From: Seminavis robusta
Lineage: Eukaryota; Bacillariophyta; Bacillariophyceae; Naviculales; Naviculaceae
Direction: 5' to 3'
DNA: 64,000 nucleotides
NCBI GenBank assembly: GCA_903772945.1
Contig: CAICTM010000157.1
Span: forward strand, 1-64,000
A program made the translations under genes and the position numbers. Positions 30,943 through 41,995 of the stretch are shown here, in pieces. Each line of letters opens with the position of its first letter. Positions within the stretch are counted from its first letter, which is position 1. The notes beneath the pieces were generated by a model that was given only the letters and a program-made list of their open reading frames with translations, was not told the origin of the DNA and ran no database searches.

Positions 30943-33900
30943 ATGGATCATTTGGCTATGAGAAACAGCAAGAAGAGTAGCGGCAACGGCTCCAATGACG
31001 CCATGGTGAGAGGCAATGTCGGCTTGGCGGTGGCCCCTCCTGCGGCAGCGGCTGGTCAGAAGCGCAATGCCGATGATCTGGGAGACGGTACGAACGGCGG
31101 AGGAAACAGTGAGAGTATCAGTAGCAATAGCAACAAGCTCAAACGAACCAAGACGCTTCAATCTCAGTCACACAACACAGTTCCTGTTCCCAATGATGTG
31201 CTTCGGTTGTCGCCCAGAACCGAGCAGAAATTGCTGGCAAGAATCGAGAATCGTAAAAGAGAGCAGCAGCGACAACAAGAGCAACAAGCGGCGACGAGTC
31301 ATCCTCAACCGCCACTGCCCAAATATGACAACAAGAAACTGCCACTCAAGAAGCGCCGGCCAGCGAGTGTCCCCATTGACCTCACGTCGGAGGAAAACAC
31401 TGAGGATCCATCAACATTTCTGTCCAGTCAGAAGAACGACACGACAATTCCAGCAGCGGAAAAGAGCAGAGTCAAAGAGACAGTCAATGCATTGGCCAGC
31501 CACCAGAATTCCAAAAGTCACACGTTCCGTCCCGCTGTCGACACGCCATCGGGTCCCGTGTCGCTCACAGAGCCATCTATGGACAAGGAAGAGACTCCTT
31601 CTTTCTCGGCGGAATCCACACCACAACAGCAACAACAAAAGAAAGCTGAAAAGCAGGGCACGGAGGAGGCCTCTACAGAAGGAAGCAGAGACAGCCAGAG
31701 CAGCAAACAATCCGCCAATCATGGGCAACTCCGACAGAAACGCACAGTGCACAAGGGTCCAGAAAAGGAGGGACAATCGGGTTCTCAGAAGACTATTCTA
31801 GTGAGGGGTGCTTCATTTGACCCGCAATTCTGTTTACCAGGAGTGAATCCAAAGGAGGTACCTGTACTTGTGGCTGGACCAGCAAACGCGACTGAGAGCC
31901 AAAAGCCTCCCTCCTCCTCCTCCGCAAAGGGCATCCTTTCGGGCGACACTCCACAGCAAGTGGCCGGAGAAGAAACACAATTGTTATGCCACAATTTTGC
32001 GGCTCTGGATGTTGGGCCAAACGCAACGGCGACACGCACGAGTGGCGGGCACCAGCAGACGGCTCATGTTCCGATTACCATGTGTACAACACAAGCGTCG
32101 TCTCGGGAGATTATCGATGTGGATGCGGGCTTGAACGAGAAGAGACGGTTGGGATTGCAGGGTTCGTCGTCTATTCCGACAGGAAATGAGGCAAAAGCAG
32201 ACAAGAGAACTTCCACGGGTGCGTCTCCAATGCCAGTGTCTTTGTTGGTCGGGCAAAGAGCAACGATTCCAAACGCCAATGCATCTTTGATGAAGCGGCC
32301 AGGAAACGCAGTGGTCGACAAAGTTTCCGTTTTGAAGCGGCGGGGGTCGCCTTCGCCAAACAAAGTAAATACATCGGGAAGACCTTGTCCCACATCCAAG
32401 ACCAAGCCATCACGCTGGGACGTCGTCGCTTCGCCCGTTGTAGCAGGGCCTTCAAAGCCAACAGTGCCTGGTCTTACATCGACAACCAAACCGCCATCAC
32501 GCTGGGACAAGGCCACAAAGTCCACTGCTGTATCCATTGTAGAAGGGCCTACAAACAAGTCAACAGCGCATCCAACCAAGCGGTCAAGCTGGGACATTGT
32601 CGCAACGTTCGCTCCTCCGTCACCTGCTCTGAGTCCAATGAATCCAGACGGGCTTTTCATCCGAGGGGAAACGAACGTGACCGTGGCCAGTGCATCACCA
32701 TCTTCCAGACCAAGAGATGACGTTACAAACAATAACACGTGTACTACGCCGTCGGTCGACCTGTCTCGTCCCGAAATCAAGGCTCCCTTGAGAACACCTC
32801 TTTCGTTCATCGTAAACACCAAAAAGAAGTCGCAAACCGGTCTGCGAGTGTCGAAAACCCCAGTCAAACCATCTCCCAAGGGCGGAGCCCGGCAACAGGT
32901 ACAATCGAGGCCACGCGAAATGCAATCAAATATCCGCCGACTTAGCACACGTGGAGCGATTCAACACTTGCTTGCGTCTCCTCAAGCCCCTTCTGGAGCT
33001 CCCACGTCGGTACATGGTGCATTGAAGGACACGCCAGCAGCTCGCACGACACAGACGCGGACGTCAGCTATGAAGCCACGGAATCTAGGACTTGTCGGTG
33101 GGGGAGCGAATTCGTTCAAGTTGCCCTCGACAACGGACAAATGTTCCATGTCCTCCAACGAATCGTGTCGTCCGCCTTCGTCGGCAGGGGCTTCAAAGGC
33201 TCTCGAGCCATCTTGTTCGGCGTCTGATCACGTGGCAAAGAGTGCAATGCAGCAAAAGACAGCTCTCAATGAAAGGACAGCGCCAAATCAAGCCTCCGTT
33301 GGAACGAAAGGCAACAATACACCTCCTCCAAAGAGTCAACAGGCTACGACATGCACGCCGAAGAAGTCGCCGATGCCAATTGCGGGGACAGAGAAATCTA
33401 ACTGTGTTCTCGATGCAAAGAGTAGTCCAACCGTGGCAGCAAAAGAGTCGCTGCCCGCGCTTCTCGGAGGTGAGGAGCCCGCGGATTCTTCAGAGAAATC
33501 TTCGAGTCAGAAAACCAGCGACCAGCCAGTCACAGCCATGCCTCCAGGACTCGATGATCGCCAGCACAACGGAGGAAGTACCACTGTAGACCATGGGGAT
33601 CAAGGTGACACCAATGGCAGTATCGTCTCTAGCAGCGTTCCCATCGAACATCGAAGCCTTTTGTCTCCTGAAAATGTCGACACAACAAACAAACCCGAAT
33701 CGGCATCAAACGACCGGCCTGATGAATTGGATCTGTTGCTCTGTCACGAAGACTTCCAAAAGCTCCTCGGTCTTGCATCTGAAGTGAAGAGTCTACATGT
33801 CTACGGCATTGCCCCAGCTCAAAGTTCAGATAGCCCATTGAGCGAGGTGCTTGCGCAACTCCACGAGTACCTGCTAACTTTATCTGCAAAGAAAGATACA

Positions 33901-36900
33901 CGCAGAATCCTTCGGGGTACCAATCCAACAATCGATATCCAGTTTGATGACATGTTTGCTATTCTTCAAACGGAGAAGCATCGCTGCGAGCAGTTGCTCG
34001 GTCCGAAGCCAAAACCGAAACCCAGGGGGAAAGAGGCAATATGTGTCAAGTACCCACAGTGGCAGACAAGCATTCTTCACGAATGGATGAGGGCACACCA
34101 AGACAATCCATATCCTGGTCAGTGCGAAGTAAACGACCTCATGCATCAAACAGGCCTTTCCCAGCAACAAATAATCAACTGGACGACGAATGTTCGCAAG
34201 CGCAACCTCAAAGCCTCTCGCGAAGCGAAGAAGAAGCCGCACCACTTTATTGACTTTCTCTTTCTGGCAAAACAACGCGACGCTGAGAATGGAGTTGTGC
34301 ACCAGCATGAGAACGGAGAAGCCAGTCATAGCAATGGGACAGCTGCGATTCCCCTGTCAAGCTCAGTGGACACGAGCGACGAACAGCACCAGCCTGAACA
34401 TCACCGCGACAGCCCAGTAGATAATGATCGTGCCCAATCCGCAAGCCAGTCATTTCCATCAACCCTCCAAAGCACAAATGCTAAGGGCCATACTGGTACA
34501 CCACAAAACAACCAGCAGGAACCAGAGGATCCACCACCCAGCTCAGCTGGTCACGCGCCGCCGAACAGTCAGCCATTGGATCGCGGTGACTCCTGCCACC
34601 TTTCATTGGCTTTTCAGCAACCTGCTCCACCAGCCACCAGAAAGCAGCGCATGTCACTCTCGGATCTACCGGCTGGGTGGGAACCATACTTTGATAGTGA
34701 CCAACAGCGATGCTTCTTTGTGCTCCCGTCCTATGGGGTTTATCAATGGGAGAAGCCTTTGCCGCTGCCAGATGGCTGGACCCAGCATTTCCACTCCGAG
34801 TATAAGACCTTGTACTACGTTCATACGGCATCTGGAAAGTCGCAATGGTACAGGCCTCTCCCACAAACTGGAACGAATGATGAAAACAAACCGAGTCTTG
34901 GACTTTTGGTTAGCAAGCCACCCACTCTCAGCCCCATGTCTACGCTAAGAAAGCCTGGCCAGGTTTCAATGAAAGGAAAGGCGTCGCAGCAAACGATCGC
35001 CGTCTCCTTCCCTCATCTTCCACCTACCGGTGCCTCACTGGAAGAACAGGCGCCATCCCGGAGTGTTGGCCAACTTCCGTCGCCGTCTCAGCCCCCTCCA
35101 ACACGCACATCCCAGCTTTCTGCGACCACGCTGCGAGGCAAGGACCCTCCGAAAAGCAATGCCAACTTGAATAGTTTTACTTCATCACCAGTCGCAACAA
35201 ATAATCAGCCTTCCGCTATATCTCCGACAAAACTCCGGAAGGATGCTGCTGTGAAAAATGATTCCATCAGTGACGCGAAGAACACTCGAAAACATGGGGA
35301 ATCCGTTGAGTGTGTTGACGACGGAAGCTCAACTTCCTTCTCTAACTTTAATTGGACAGACGTCACGAAGGCATCGCGCAAGGCTAAAACAAAAAGAGAG
35401 CGGATCGACAGGATGAAGAGACTCCTTTGCGATCTTGTCCCGACGTGCAATGTTGTTGAAGGAGAAGAGCGTCCAAGTTCTATCATCCAGCGCACTATAG
35501 AGGTCGATTCTGAATTCTTCGGTGACTTGGACACATCACCTGTGGCGTTTGAAGACGAAGTGTTACGCCCTTTCCAAAGCACAGCAAGTCCTTGCATCTT
35601 TGAAGGTGGATTTGATGCTAGCTTGATAGCCGATGAATTACGAAACCAGTACAAGCTATGCTTTGTGGGTACCAAGGTTCTTGTCGAGGCTTTCGAGACT
35701 CTCTGCTGGGACTGGCTAAATCTGAAAGAGGCCAAATTGAAACACTACGACCTTGTCAATGATCCGTGGAGCAATTGCATTGACATCAACCTGTCATCTT
35801 GGGATGGATCCGCATTAGAGATTCAACGTCGCGGTGTGTCCACTGGCCTCTGGATTGGCTTTGAGAGGGACGATTCAAAGCCCGAGTTTTGGGAAAGTCT
35901 GTTCGGGGACCAAGAATCGAATGAAACCCTTAATGGTGTCGCCATTTGGAAAGTTGGCGGTGAGGAAATCTACACGAAAGACGAGTTGGACCAGTGCCGT
36001 CGCGACCACCAGGGCAATGGGGTGACGATGACATTGCTGGCGCACCGAACCGTCAATATAGAGCTGCTTGACCACTCTCAAGTGATTGGAGAAATCTGCA
36101 CCCTTGCCGAAGCCAATCAGCCTCCAGAAGAAGTTGACAACTCACTCGAGAACGCCTCCTGTCAAGAGGAAGCTCCATCCAGCCACGGCTTAGCAGAACT
36201 TGCAGCTCAAGCACTGTCGGAAGGTGCCTGTGGAAATGAAGCGAGAGGTGTCAAACAAGTGGTCACGCAACAACCATTCGCCACATCCAAAGAGCCGTTT
36301 GAACGAATCGAAAGCGCTTGTTCGCAAAACGTTGCGGAAGAAGCGAAACTTTCGGCGCGCGGATATCCAGATCATGCGAGCGATGCCGGTCGGGACGAAG
36401 CACCGAACACCACGAACGTTCCATTTTCCCCTGCACTCTCGCCGTCTGCAACAATGGAAGGTGCCAGAGGAGACTCCAAAGCACAACAAGTTGCACGAGA
36501 CCAACCATACCCAACGCACTTGACACCAGGAAGTATGCAAGTCGCTACTGACGACATTGAAGGGCAGCTGGTCACAATTGTTCAAAACTCCCCAACACGC
36601 TCGCCGCCAGCAAGAATGGAAGGGGCTAGCGAAAGCCTAGAAAAACGCATTGAATCTTCAGCGTTATCTCCGGCAGACGCAGCCCTGGAAGCCCCAATGC
36701 ACAAACAACCACTAGCGCAGCCCACCAACCCCGATGATAGTACAGTAGTTGCACAGAAAGGCGGCATTGCTGAAGAGTCGGAACCAGAAGGTGTTTCCGA
36801 AAGGATTCCTGGTTCGCTATCTGAACTGTGTGCATTAGCCACGAAAGAACGTCCCTTTGTCAACGAGCCATTTGGCGTGGAGGATGAGTTTTTGGAAGAC

Positions 36901-38762
36901 TATTCGCGACGAAAGAAGATGGAGCCAATGATTTGGTTCGACTTTGACCCCCAAGAAGCCCTCGGATTCCAGGTCCATACAGAACAATCTGTTGACGGCA
37001 CCATTTGCAGAGTTGTGACAGTGAGTCACGCCTTGAGCGCAATCTTTTCGCCCGGCTTCATCGTCGCCAAGTCTCAAACTCAGGGCTCCGCCGATTGTGG
37101 TGCAATCGAGGACATTGAGAGCTGCAGTGATCTGAAACAGAAGTGCAAGGCGGCGCGGGAACGAGGGCAGATGTTGCGAATCTGGTTTTCAGAGGACTCT
37201 GCGTCCATGCACTTTTCCGTGAGGTGCCAAGACAGGTGGGATGGGGCTGTCGAAATGCCATCAACCGAGAGTACCGGTACTCACAACCAAACCACCCTGT
37301 CGAGACAAGAATCTCAAGCTTCTGCATGCGCATCAAGCGAAGCAGAAGACGCCATGGCAAACAAGGTCCCAGAAGAGTTGTTCCGACCTCCACCGCAGGG
37401 AATCCTCCAGCCCAACAAGTACGGGAGCGGTACTCGCGAGGGTCAGCTCTCCAGATCGGTCAGCTTTTCAGAAAAGAATGACATGTTTACGATTGAAAGC
37501 AACAGCAACGAGAATCGTGATTGTGAGTTGTATGACGACATTGCGTGTGGTTCTGCTAGTAAGATGGCGAAAGGCGGGCTGAACGATGGAAAGCACCGCA
37601 CCGCCTCCCTATCGAACCACCAACCATTCGGGAACAAGCGGATTCATCATTCGGACAACCAGGACGAGCATCTAGCGAAGCGACAGCGTGTTCCCGTCGA
37701 TGGGTCTGCCCTGGAAGTCCTCCCGGCCTTGTTGTTGAATAAAAGACTCAACGAACCAGTTGGCAATGATCGAACGCTCCTGTTGCACTACCTCAGAGCA
37801 ATAGAAAACCCAACGAACGATTGGGTCTGGCAAGGTACGAATACTAATAACCATTTTGAAATATGGGGCTTGCAGCACCGACAACCTTGCCTGACCTCTC
37901 TTCTCTGCGGTTCTTCGCTAAAGGGACTAGTGAAGCCGCCTTTCGCAGAAACGTCGGTCTGGACCAGAAAAAAGCCTCCGACAAGGAAGTGCTACGGCAC
38001 GTTCGCACGACCGCATTCAAGGATCGCTTCTATTTGGTCGGGAAGAGGGCACTTACACAACCAGGCCAGCCGATTCTTCCATTCAATGGGAAGTCGCAGT
38101 CGCAATCATCTACACTGTCCAAAGAAGACTACTTCAAATTGACAGAAAAGGGTTTATCTATGCTGAAGGAAGATGACCTGCAACGGCGGTTGTCCACCTC
38201 TCAGGAGATGCTTGAAATCGACCGTGAGCGTCAAGGCACTGGCCCGCCTCAAGCTTCTGTCGACCTGCAGCTACCGCAGATCGATTCCCTGTGGTTTGTC
38301 ACTGGCGGTAGGGCAAAGTTCTGTGACAGATTCGATCGCACCAATTCCCGAGCGCGATGCACCAGAACACTTTGCGAATTTGTTCATTTACAACCACGGA
38401 TAGGCCCAATGGTTGACAATCCACAGCTCAAGTTCCAGCGGCTTACAGGTGTTCTCTATCAAGAATGCTCGGATAAGCAGGGTCGTCGCTGGTTTACAGC
38501 TGTGTACCACGACCAAGAGAAGAATATTTACTACCGATCTGAGGGGGGCCCAGAGGGCCGTGTAATACGTCAACAGGAAGATTCAATTTGGTGGTATCCA
38601 TCGAGAGACGCGGCGCTTGTGGCTGTCTCTCGAGTCCACACCATTGCTCAGTTGCATCCGCATCAGGTCAAAGGGCTGGCTACAGGTTCGGCGAAAAGGT
38701 CGGGAAACGGCTTCACTCATGCCGTCCCTGGGCACTACGGTCCGTCCCACTACGGCCCGTGA
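30943..38762 (+). CDS. Giant TALE-homeodomain, tandem WW, PDZ-like nuclear protein
   Basis: The first ATG in frame is at 30943. The frame runs to 37834, then joins 37876-38762 across a 41-base GTACGA...TGCAG gap that restores frame, giving 2,592 aa. The N-terminal 1,000 residues are Ser/Pro/Thr/Lys-rich and disordered, with NLS-like clusters (PLKKRRP). A TALE/KN-type homeodomain lies at about 1030-1092 (HEWMRAHQDNPYP then QQIINWTTNVRKRN). Two WW domains follow at about 1240-1305 (LPAGWEPYF...YQWEKP and LPDGWTQHF...SQWYRP). Around 1620-1700 and 1990-2075 are segments that look PDZ-like. The exon 2 product includes a C-x11-C-x4-C-x3-H finger (KFCDRF...CTRTLCEFVH). The architecture suggests a transcription or co-transcriptional scaffold; the function is inference. 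The terminal frame change could also be a frameshift. Confidence 0.82.
37835..37875 (+). other. Putative 41-base intron in the giant gene
   Basis: Starts GTACGAATAC and ends GGGGCTTGCAG. Removing it links TGGGTCTGGCAAG to CACCGACAACC in phase 1 and opens a further 295 codons of protein-like sequence. Without it, the frame decays into low-quality sequence to a stop at 38142. It is about half the size of the other introns inferred here (73-133 bases). Confidence 0.55.
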
Positions 38763-39029
38763 ATGAACAAAGCTGAAACTTGGTACCTGGTACGGTACCG
38801 GTACCCCCAGATAACAGAGGTCGAATAGTGGGCTGTACTCATAATGATGTAGTCGCAAGTAAAAATAAACGTCTCGGATACTAGTATGTCTAGTTAGAAG
38901 GGATGCACGGTACCGGTGCTGCTGCTTCCCTCGAAGATGAAAGCCCGCTTCCAGAACAGCGTGCCATAACAGTACCCTGCACTCCCATGGATCTCAAAGT
39001 CTTGTGGTGATCGAATAGTACTCAGCCTT
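38763..39029. other. Convergent spacer with palindromic ACCGGTAC words
   Basis: Contains tacctggtacggtaccggtac at about 38781-38801 and ggtaccggtgctgctg near 38909. The phrase ccctcgaagatgaaagc.cgcttcc at about 38930 recurs near 40595. Confidence 0.6.
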
Positions 39030-40151
39030 TCAGCTCGAGCCTGTCTTAGCCCTCTTGTTGGGTCCTCTACCATCATCTCCCTTACTGCTTGCAGTTTCTG
39101 TTCTTTTCTGACCAGCCATACCACACAGTGCACATCGTGTAAAGATATCAACATAGTCTCGTAACCAAGAATAGATGATGGTGTGTTTTTCACCAATATT
39201 TTGAATGAGCAAGCGAAGCCATGTCGAATCTAGCTCCATCTCTCCATCTTGGCGTGCACAATGGTACATGTGATATCGTCCGGCACGGTTCATTTCAATG
39301 GAATGTTTGATTTGTCGTTGACATCCTTGGATTTGGATGGAGGGAGGAAGGGAGCTGCCCTTGACTTTGGCAGAGGCGAGTCTGTGGTTCTGAACAATGC
39401 CCTGAGTGATAAGTGGCACTGCCAGGTCACCACAATCCTCGAAGGAAACACCACGAAGAGTCTTGTTGACCGCAATTACATTACCAAAGGCCTGGGCACA
39501 AGTTGAGTCTTCAAGAGAACCTTCGAAGCCGAAACTCTTGACTGTAGTATTGTGTGTCAAGGCTTCGGCGATTCGTTGTTGCAGACCGGTGCTGTTTTCA
39601 GGCATATCAAATTTGCAACTGGAGATGTGAAAGCGGAAATTGTTCATGTCCTGTCTTTGGAGCAATTTTACAATGGCATCGGTTTCGAGAGTCCCAATGA
39701 AACAAGTGGCAAAATGGATTCTTGGAGTAGTAGAATTGTATCCATTACATCCAGTGAGGAAAGTTACAATAGCATTGTGTTGCATCTGAAAGCCATACAG
39801 AAAGAGTTTTTTGAGTGTCTTTGACTGAAAGAGGCCCTCCCAGAGGGGCCACATATCCATTGCCTCAACCCAAGGGTTGCATATGAGTCGGAAACCCGTG
39901 GTATGTGTTTTTTTTATAAACACTCTACCCAGTGCCTGTAACTGGGCCCTGGACAAGGGTGCAGTAAAGATAATCCACAGGTCTTGCACTGTTGTGTTGG
40001 CGGCGAGTCTCTGGACAAGAAGGGAAAAGTCGTTGTCTCACATTTCTGGAATCACAACAGCGTTGACTTTGACCAGATCTTCGTCATTCTCTTCCAATCG
40101 ATTGCACAAACGACGAAAGTCTTCAGAGGCATGATCTACCGACACGCTCAT
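39030..40151 (-). pseudogene. LRR-like repeat protein, nonsense-interrupted paralogue of 47556-48680
   Basis: Aligned with the intact plus-strand copy at 47556-48680, the homologous reading starts at the ATG at 40151 and ends at 39030. Codon 38, CGA (Arg) in the intact copy, is TGA here (40040-40038). After it, 319 codons remain open from an internal start. The body keeps the paired phrases (CFIGTLETDAIVKLLQ, EGSLEDSTCAQAFG, EDCGDLAVPLITQGIVQNHR) and a basic tail (AGQKRTE...NKRAKTGSS) like a nuclear signal. Its sequence remains close to the intact copy, so the disabling change may be recent, or a shorter protein may be made from a downstream Met. The fold looks like irregular leucine-rich repeats of the ribonuclease-inhibitor style; function is unknown. 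Confidence 0.75.
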
Positions 40152-40880
40152 GGTCTAGGATGATACCACTCCCCTTTAGAATACCAATGATTAGTCTGCT
40201 CCCAGCCCTTTCTTTGCTCTTGTATGCATACAACGTATCGTGCTAATACGTAGTTCGCCGACAGCAGTGACATTTGACAAAGAGACAACAGGCGACGGCA
40301 TCGACAGCTCGACAGCCGAAATGATTTTGCTCTGGACCTTCGGTTTAACTTGAATTCGGTGCATATTTCCTATTCCTATTTCGGTTCTTGACCGGTACGG
40401 TTCTACAACCAAGAACTTGAAACATCTATAGTCTTGGTCCACGCGTCCTCTTATAGGTACCACCGTACGACTGTATCGTACCAATGATGAGTCTGCTTCC
40501 ACCCTTAATACGTGAAAATATATGTCTCGGTTTTTGCATATTATTTCTAGCTGGTCTACTAGTAGAGGGGATCGACGAACAGTGATGTTGCGTCCCTCGC
40601 TCGAAGATGAAAGCACGCTTCCGATACAGAGAGTACAGTATAGTAACAATTGAGACCATTCTCTCAAATTACTGTAAGGACTTCTACAAATCAACTATTT
40701 ATGAATAGGACCGTATCCAAACATATCAGGTCTTTCTTGCACATTGCTTCATGGACCGTACCATGCATATACGGACCAAATGGATCGAATGAATCGAATC
40801 ATTCACTTCCAACGTTGATTGGATTTCTTGTCTGTCTGTTTGTTTGTTTGCATACTTACTTTCCTTCTGGTTGGTTCTTC
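40152..40880. other. Intergenic with diverged local repeats
   Basis: Contains a second copy of the ccaatgat(t/g)agtctgct(c/t)cca phrase (about 40184 and 40478). It also has a copy, near 40590-40640, of the sequence found downstream of the pseudogene (about 38925-38980). A tgtctgtctgtttgtttg tract lies at about 40831. No gene recognised. Confidence 0.5.
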
Positions 40881-41384
40881 TTACTTGGTGTCATTATTCT
40901 GGTTGCTGTTGAGCACCAACGTTCGAATGACCATGTAGAGTACATATCCGACAGGACCGGCATAGAAACATCCGAACAAACAAGGAACGACCATGGTGTA
41001 ATACTGCCAATCGGAGACCTTACAAACTTCCAGTGCATCCTGTGCAATGCCTCGTGCAACCAAAAGATCAAATGCGAGGTAATGGACCCATCCACAAAAG
41101 AAAACATCCGGATTGGCAAAGAGTCGAAAGATGCTTTCCATATTGTTCAAATCGGGTTGTGGTGCATCACCATCAGGCGATGGTGCCATCATCATCATGG
41201 GTAGCAGAATGGAGCTGTAGAGTATTCCGTGCAAGAATGGCATGGCCAATGTCAATGTCTTTGTATGTTTCCATCGTGGTGCCAGACAGAGAGGTCCCCA
41301 TCCCAAGAGGAGCGGAGGATGAATCATGGGCCACAAGTTCTGTGTGGTGGTCCAGCCAAATAGAACCGGTTTGAAGCCTTCCAT
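40881..41384 (-). CDS. ABA4-like (DUF4281) membrane protein
   Basis: From the ATG at 41384 this is 167 codons with four hydrophobic segments. It has the family landmarks: PPLLLGWGPLCLAPRWKHTKT (first helix and basic turn), a long loop ending in IFRLFANPDVFFCGWVHYLAFDLLVARGIAQDA, and VPCLFGCFYAGPVGYVLYMVIR. Plant members (ABA DEFICIENT 4) are needed for neoxanthin formation in plastids; bacterial relatives are uncharacterised. In an alga a carotenoid role is plausible but unproven. No plastid presequence is present on this model. An upstream exon beginning near 41705 (MWIVDAAVFGIFCFGSVRLLQS) could be joined in phase 1 through a GTGAGAG donor and the AATAG acceptor at 41402, adding a signal-like hydrophobic head. 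That alternative is only moderately likely. Confidence 0.8.
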   Translation of the reverse strand: MEGFKPVLFGWTTTQNLWPMIHPPLLLGWGPLCLAPRWKHTKTLTLAMPFLHGILYSSILLPMMMMAPSPDGDAPQPDLNNMESIFRLFANPDVFFCGWVHYLAFDLLVARGIAQDALEVCKVSDWQYYTMVVPCLFGCFYAGPVGYVLYMVIRTLVLNSNQNNDTK

Positions 41385-41995
41385 TGTGAATATAGAACCC
41401 ACTATTCTAAGCTAACCTGATGAATGGATAAAGAGGTAGCTTTGTGGGAAGGGAGATGAATGTAGAGAGGCTGATGTTGGCTGACATCAAGACTCAAGAA
41501 CATACAAATGAAACGAAGGGAATCTTTCGGAAAAGATCTTTGCGGTGGAACGGTCAGGAACAGCGTTTGTGGCTCTTGGATGACACCATGGATCACCCTG
41601 CTCTTGTAATGTTTCCGTCAGCGTCCTCTCACCTCTCACAGATTGGAGCAGCCGCACCGAACCAAAGCAAAAGATCCCAAAGACAGCAGCATCCACAATC
41701 CACAATACAAAAATCCACAGTTCCTAAAAGCAGCACGATACGATCGCATTGCCATTCCATCGTCCAACCTTCTCTTCTGGTAGAGTGTCATTGCTATCTT
41801 TCTCTTGTTTGACTGATTGATTGTAAACAGTACAGTAAGTGGAATGAATAAGTCAGATGCATGCTATGGTGAAGTTGACCCTTGCCTTTGGGAGTCGAGT
41901 CAGTCGAGTCATTGGAGTGACAGTCACTTCGCCACATCTCCTCTCATTGATTGGTTGTTTTGTCTTTTTTCTTTCTTGTTTTATGTTGAAGGAAG
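41385..41995. other. Shared upstream region of ABA4-like and PH genes
   Basis: Possible first exon of the ABA4-like gene at about 41705-41640 (minus); otherwise no coding signal. A tcgagtcagtcgagtcattggagtgacagtcact stretch near 41895-41930 contains short direct repeats. Confidence 0.45.

Noticed and set aside
37876-38142. Last 90 codons of the unspliced giant frame
   Set aside because: They overlap the better, domain-containing frame that runs to 38762 and read as low-quality sequence.
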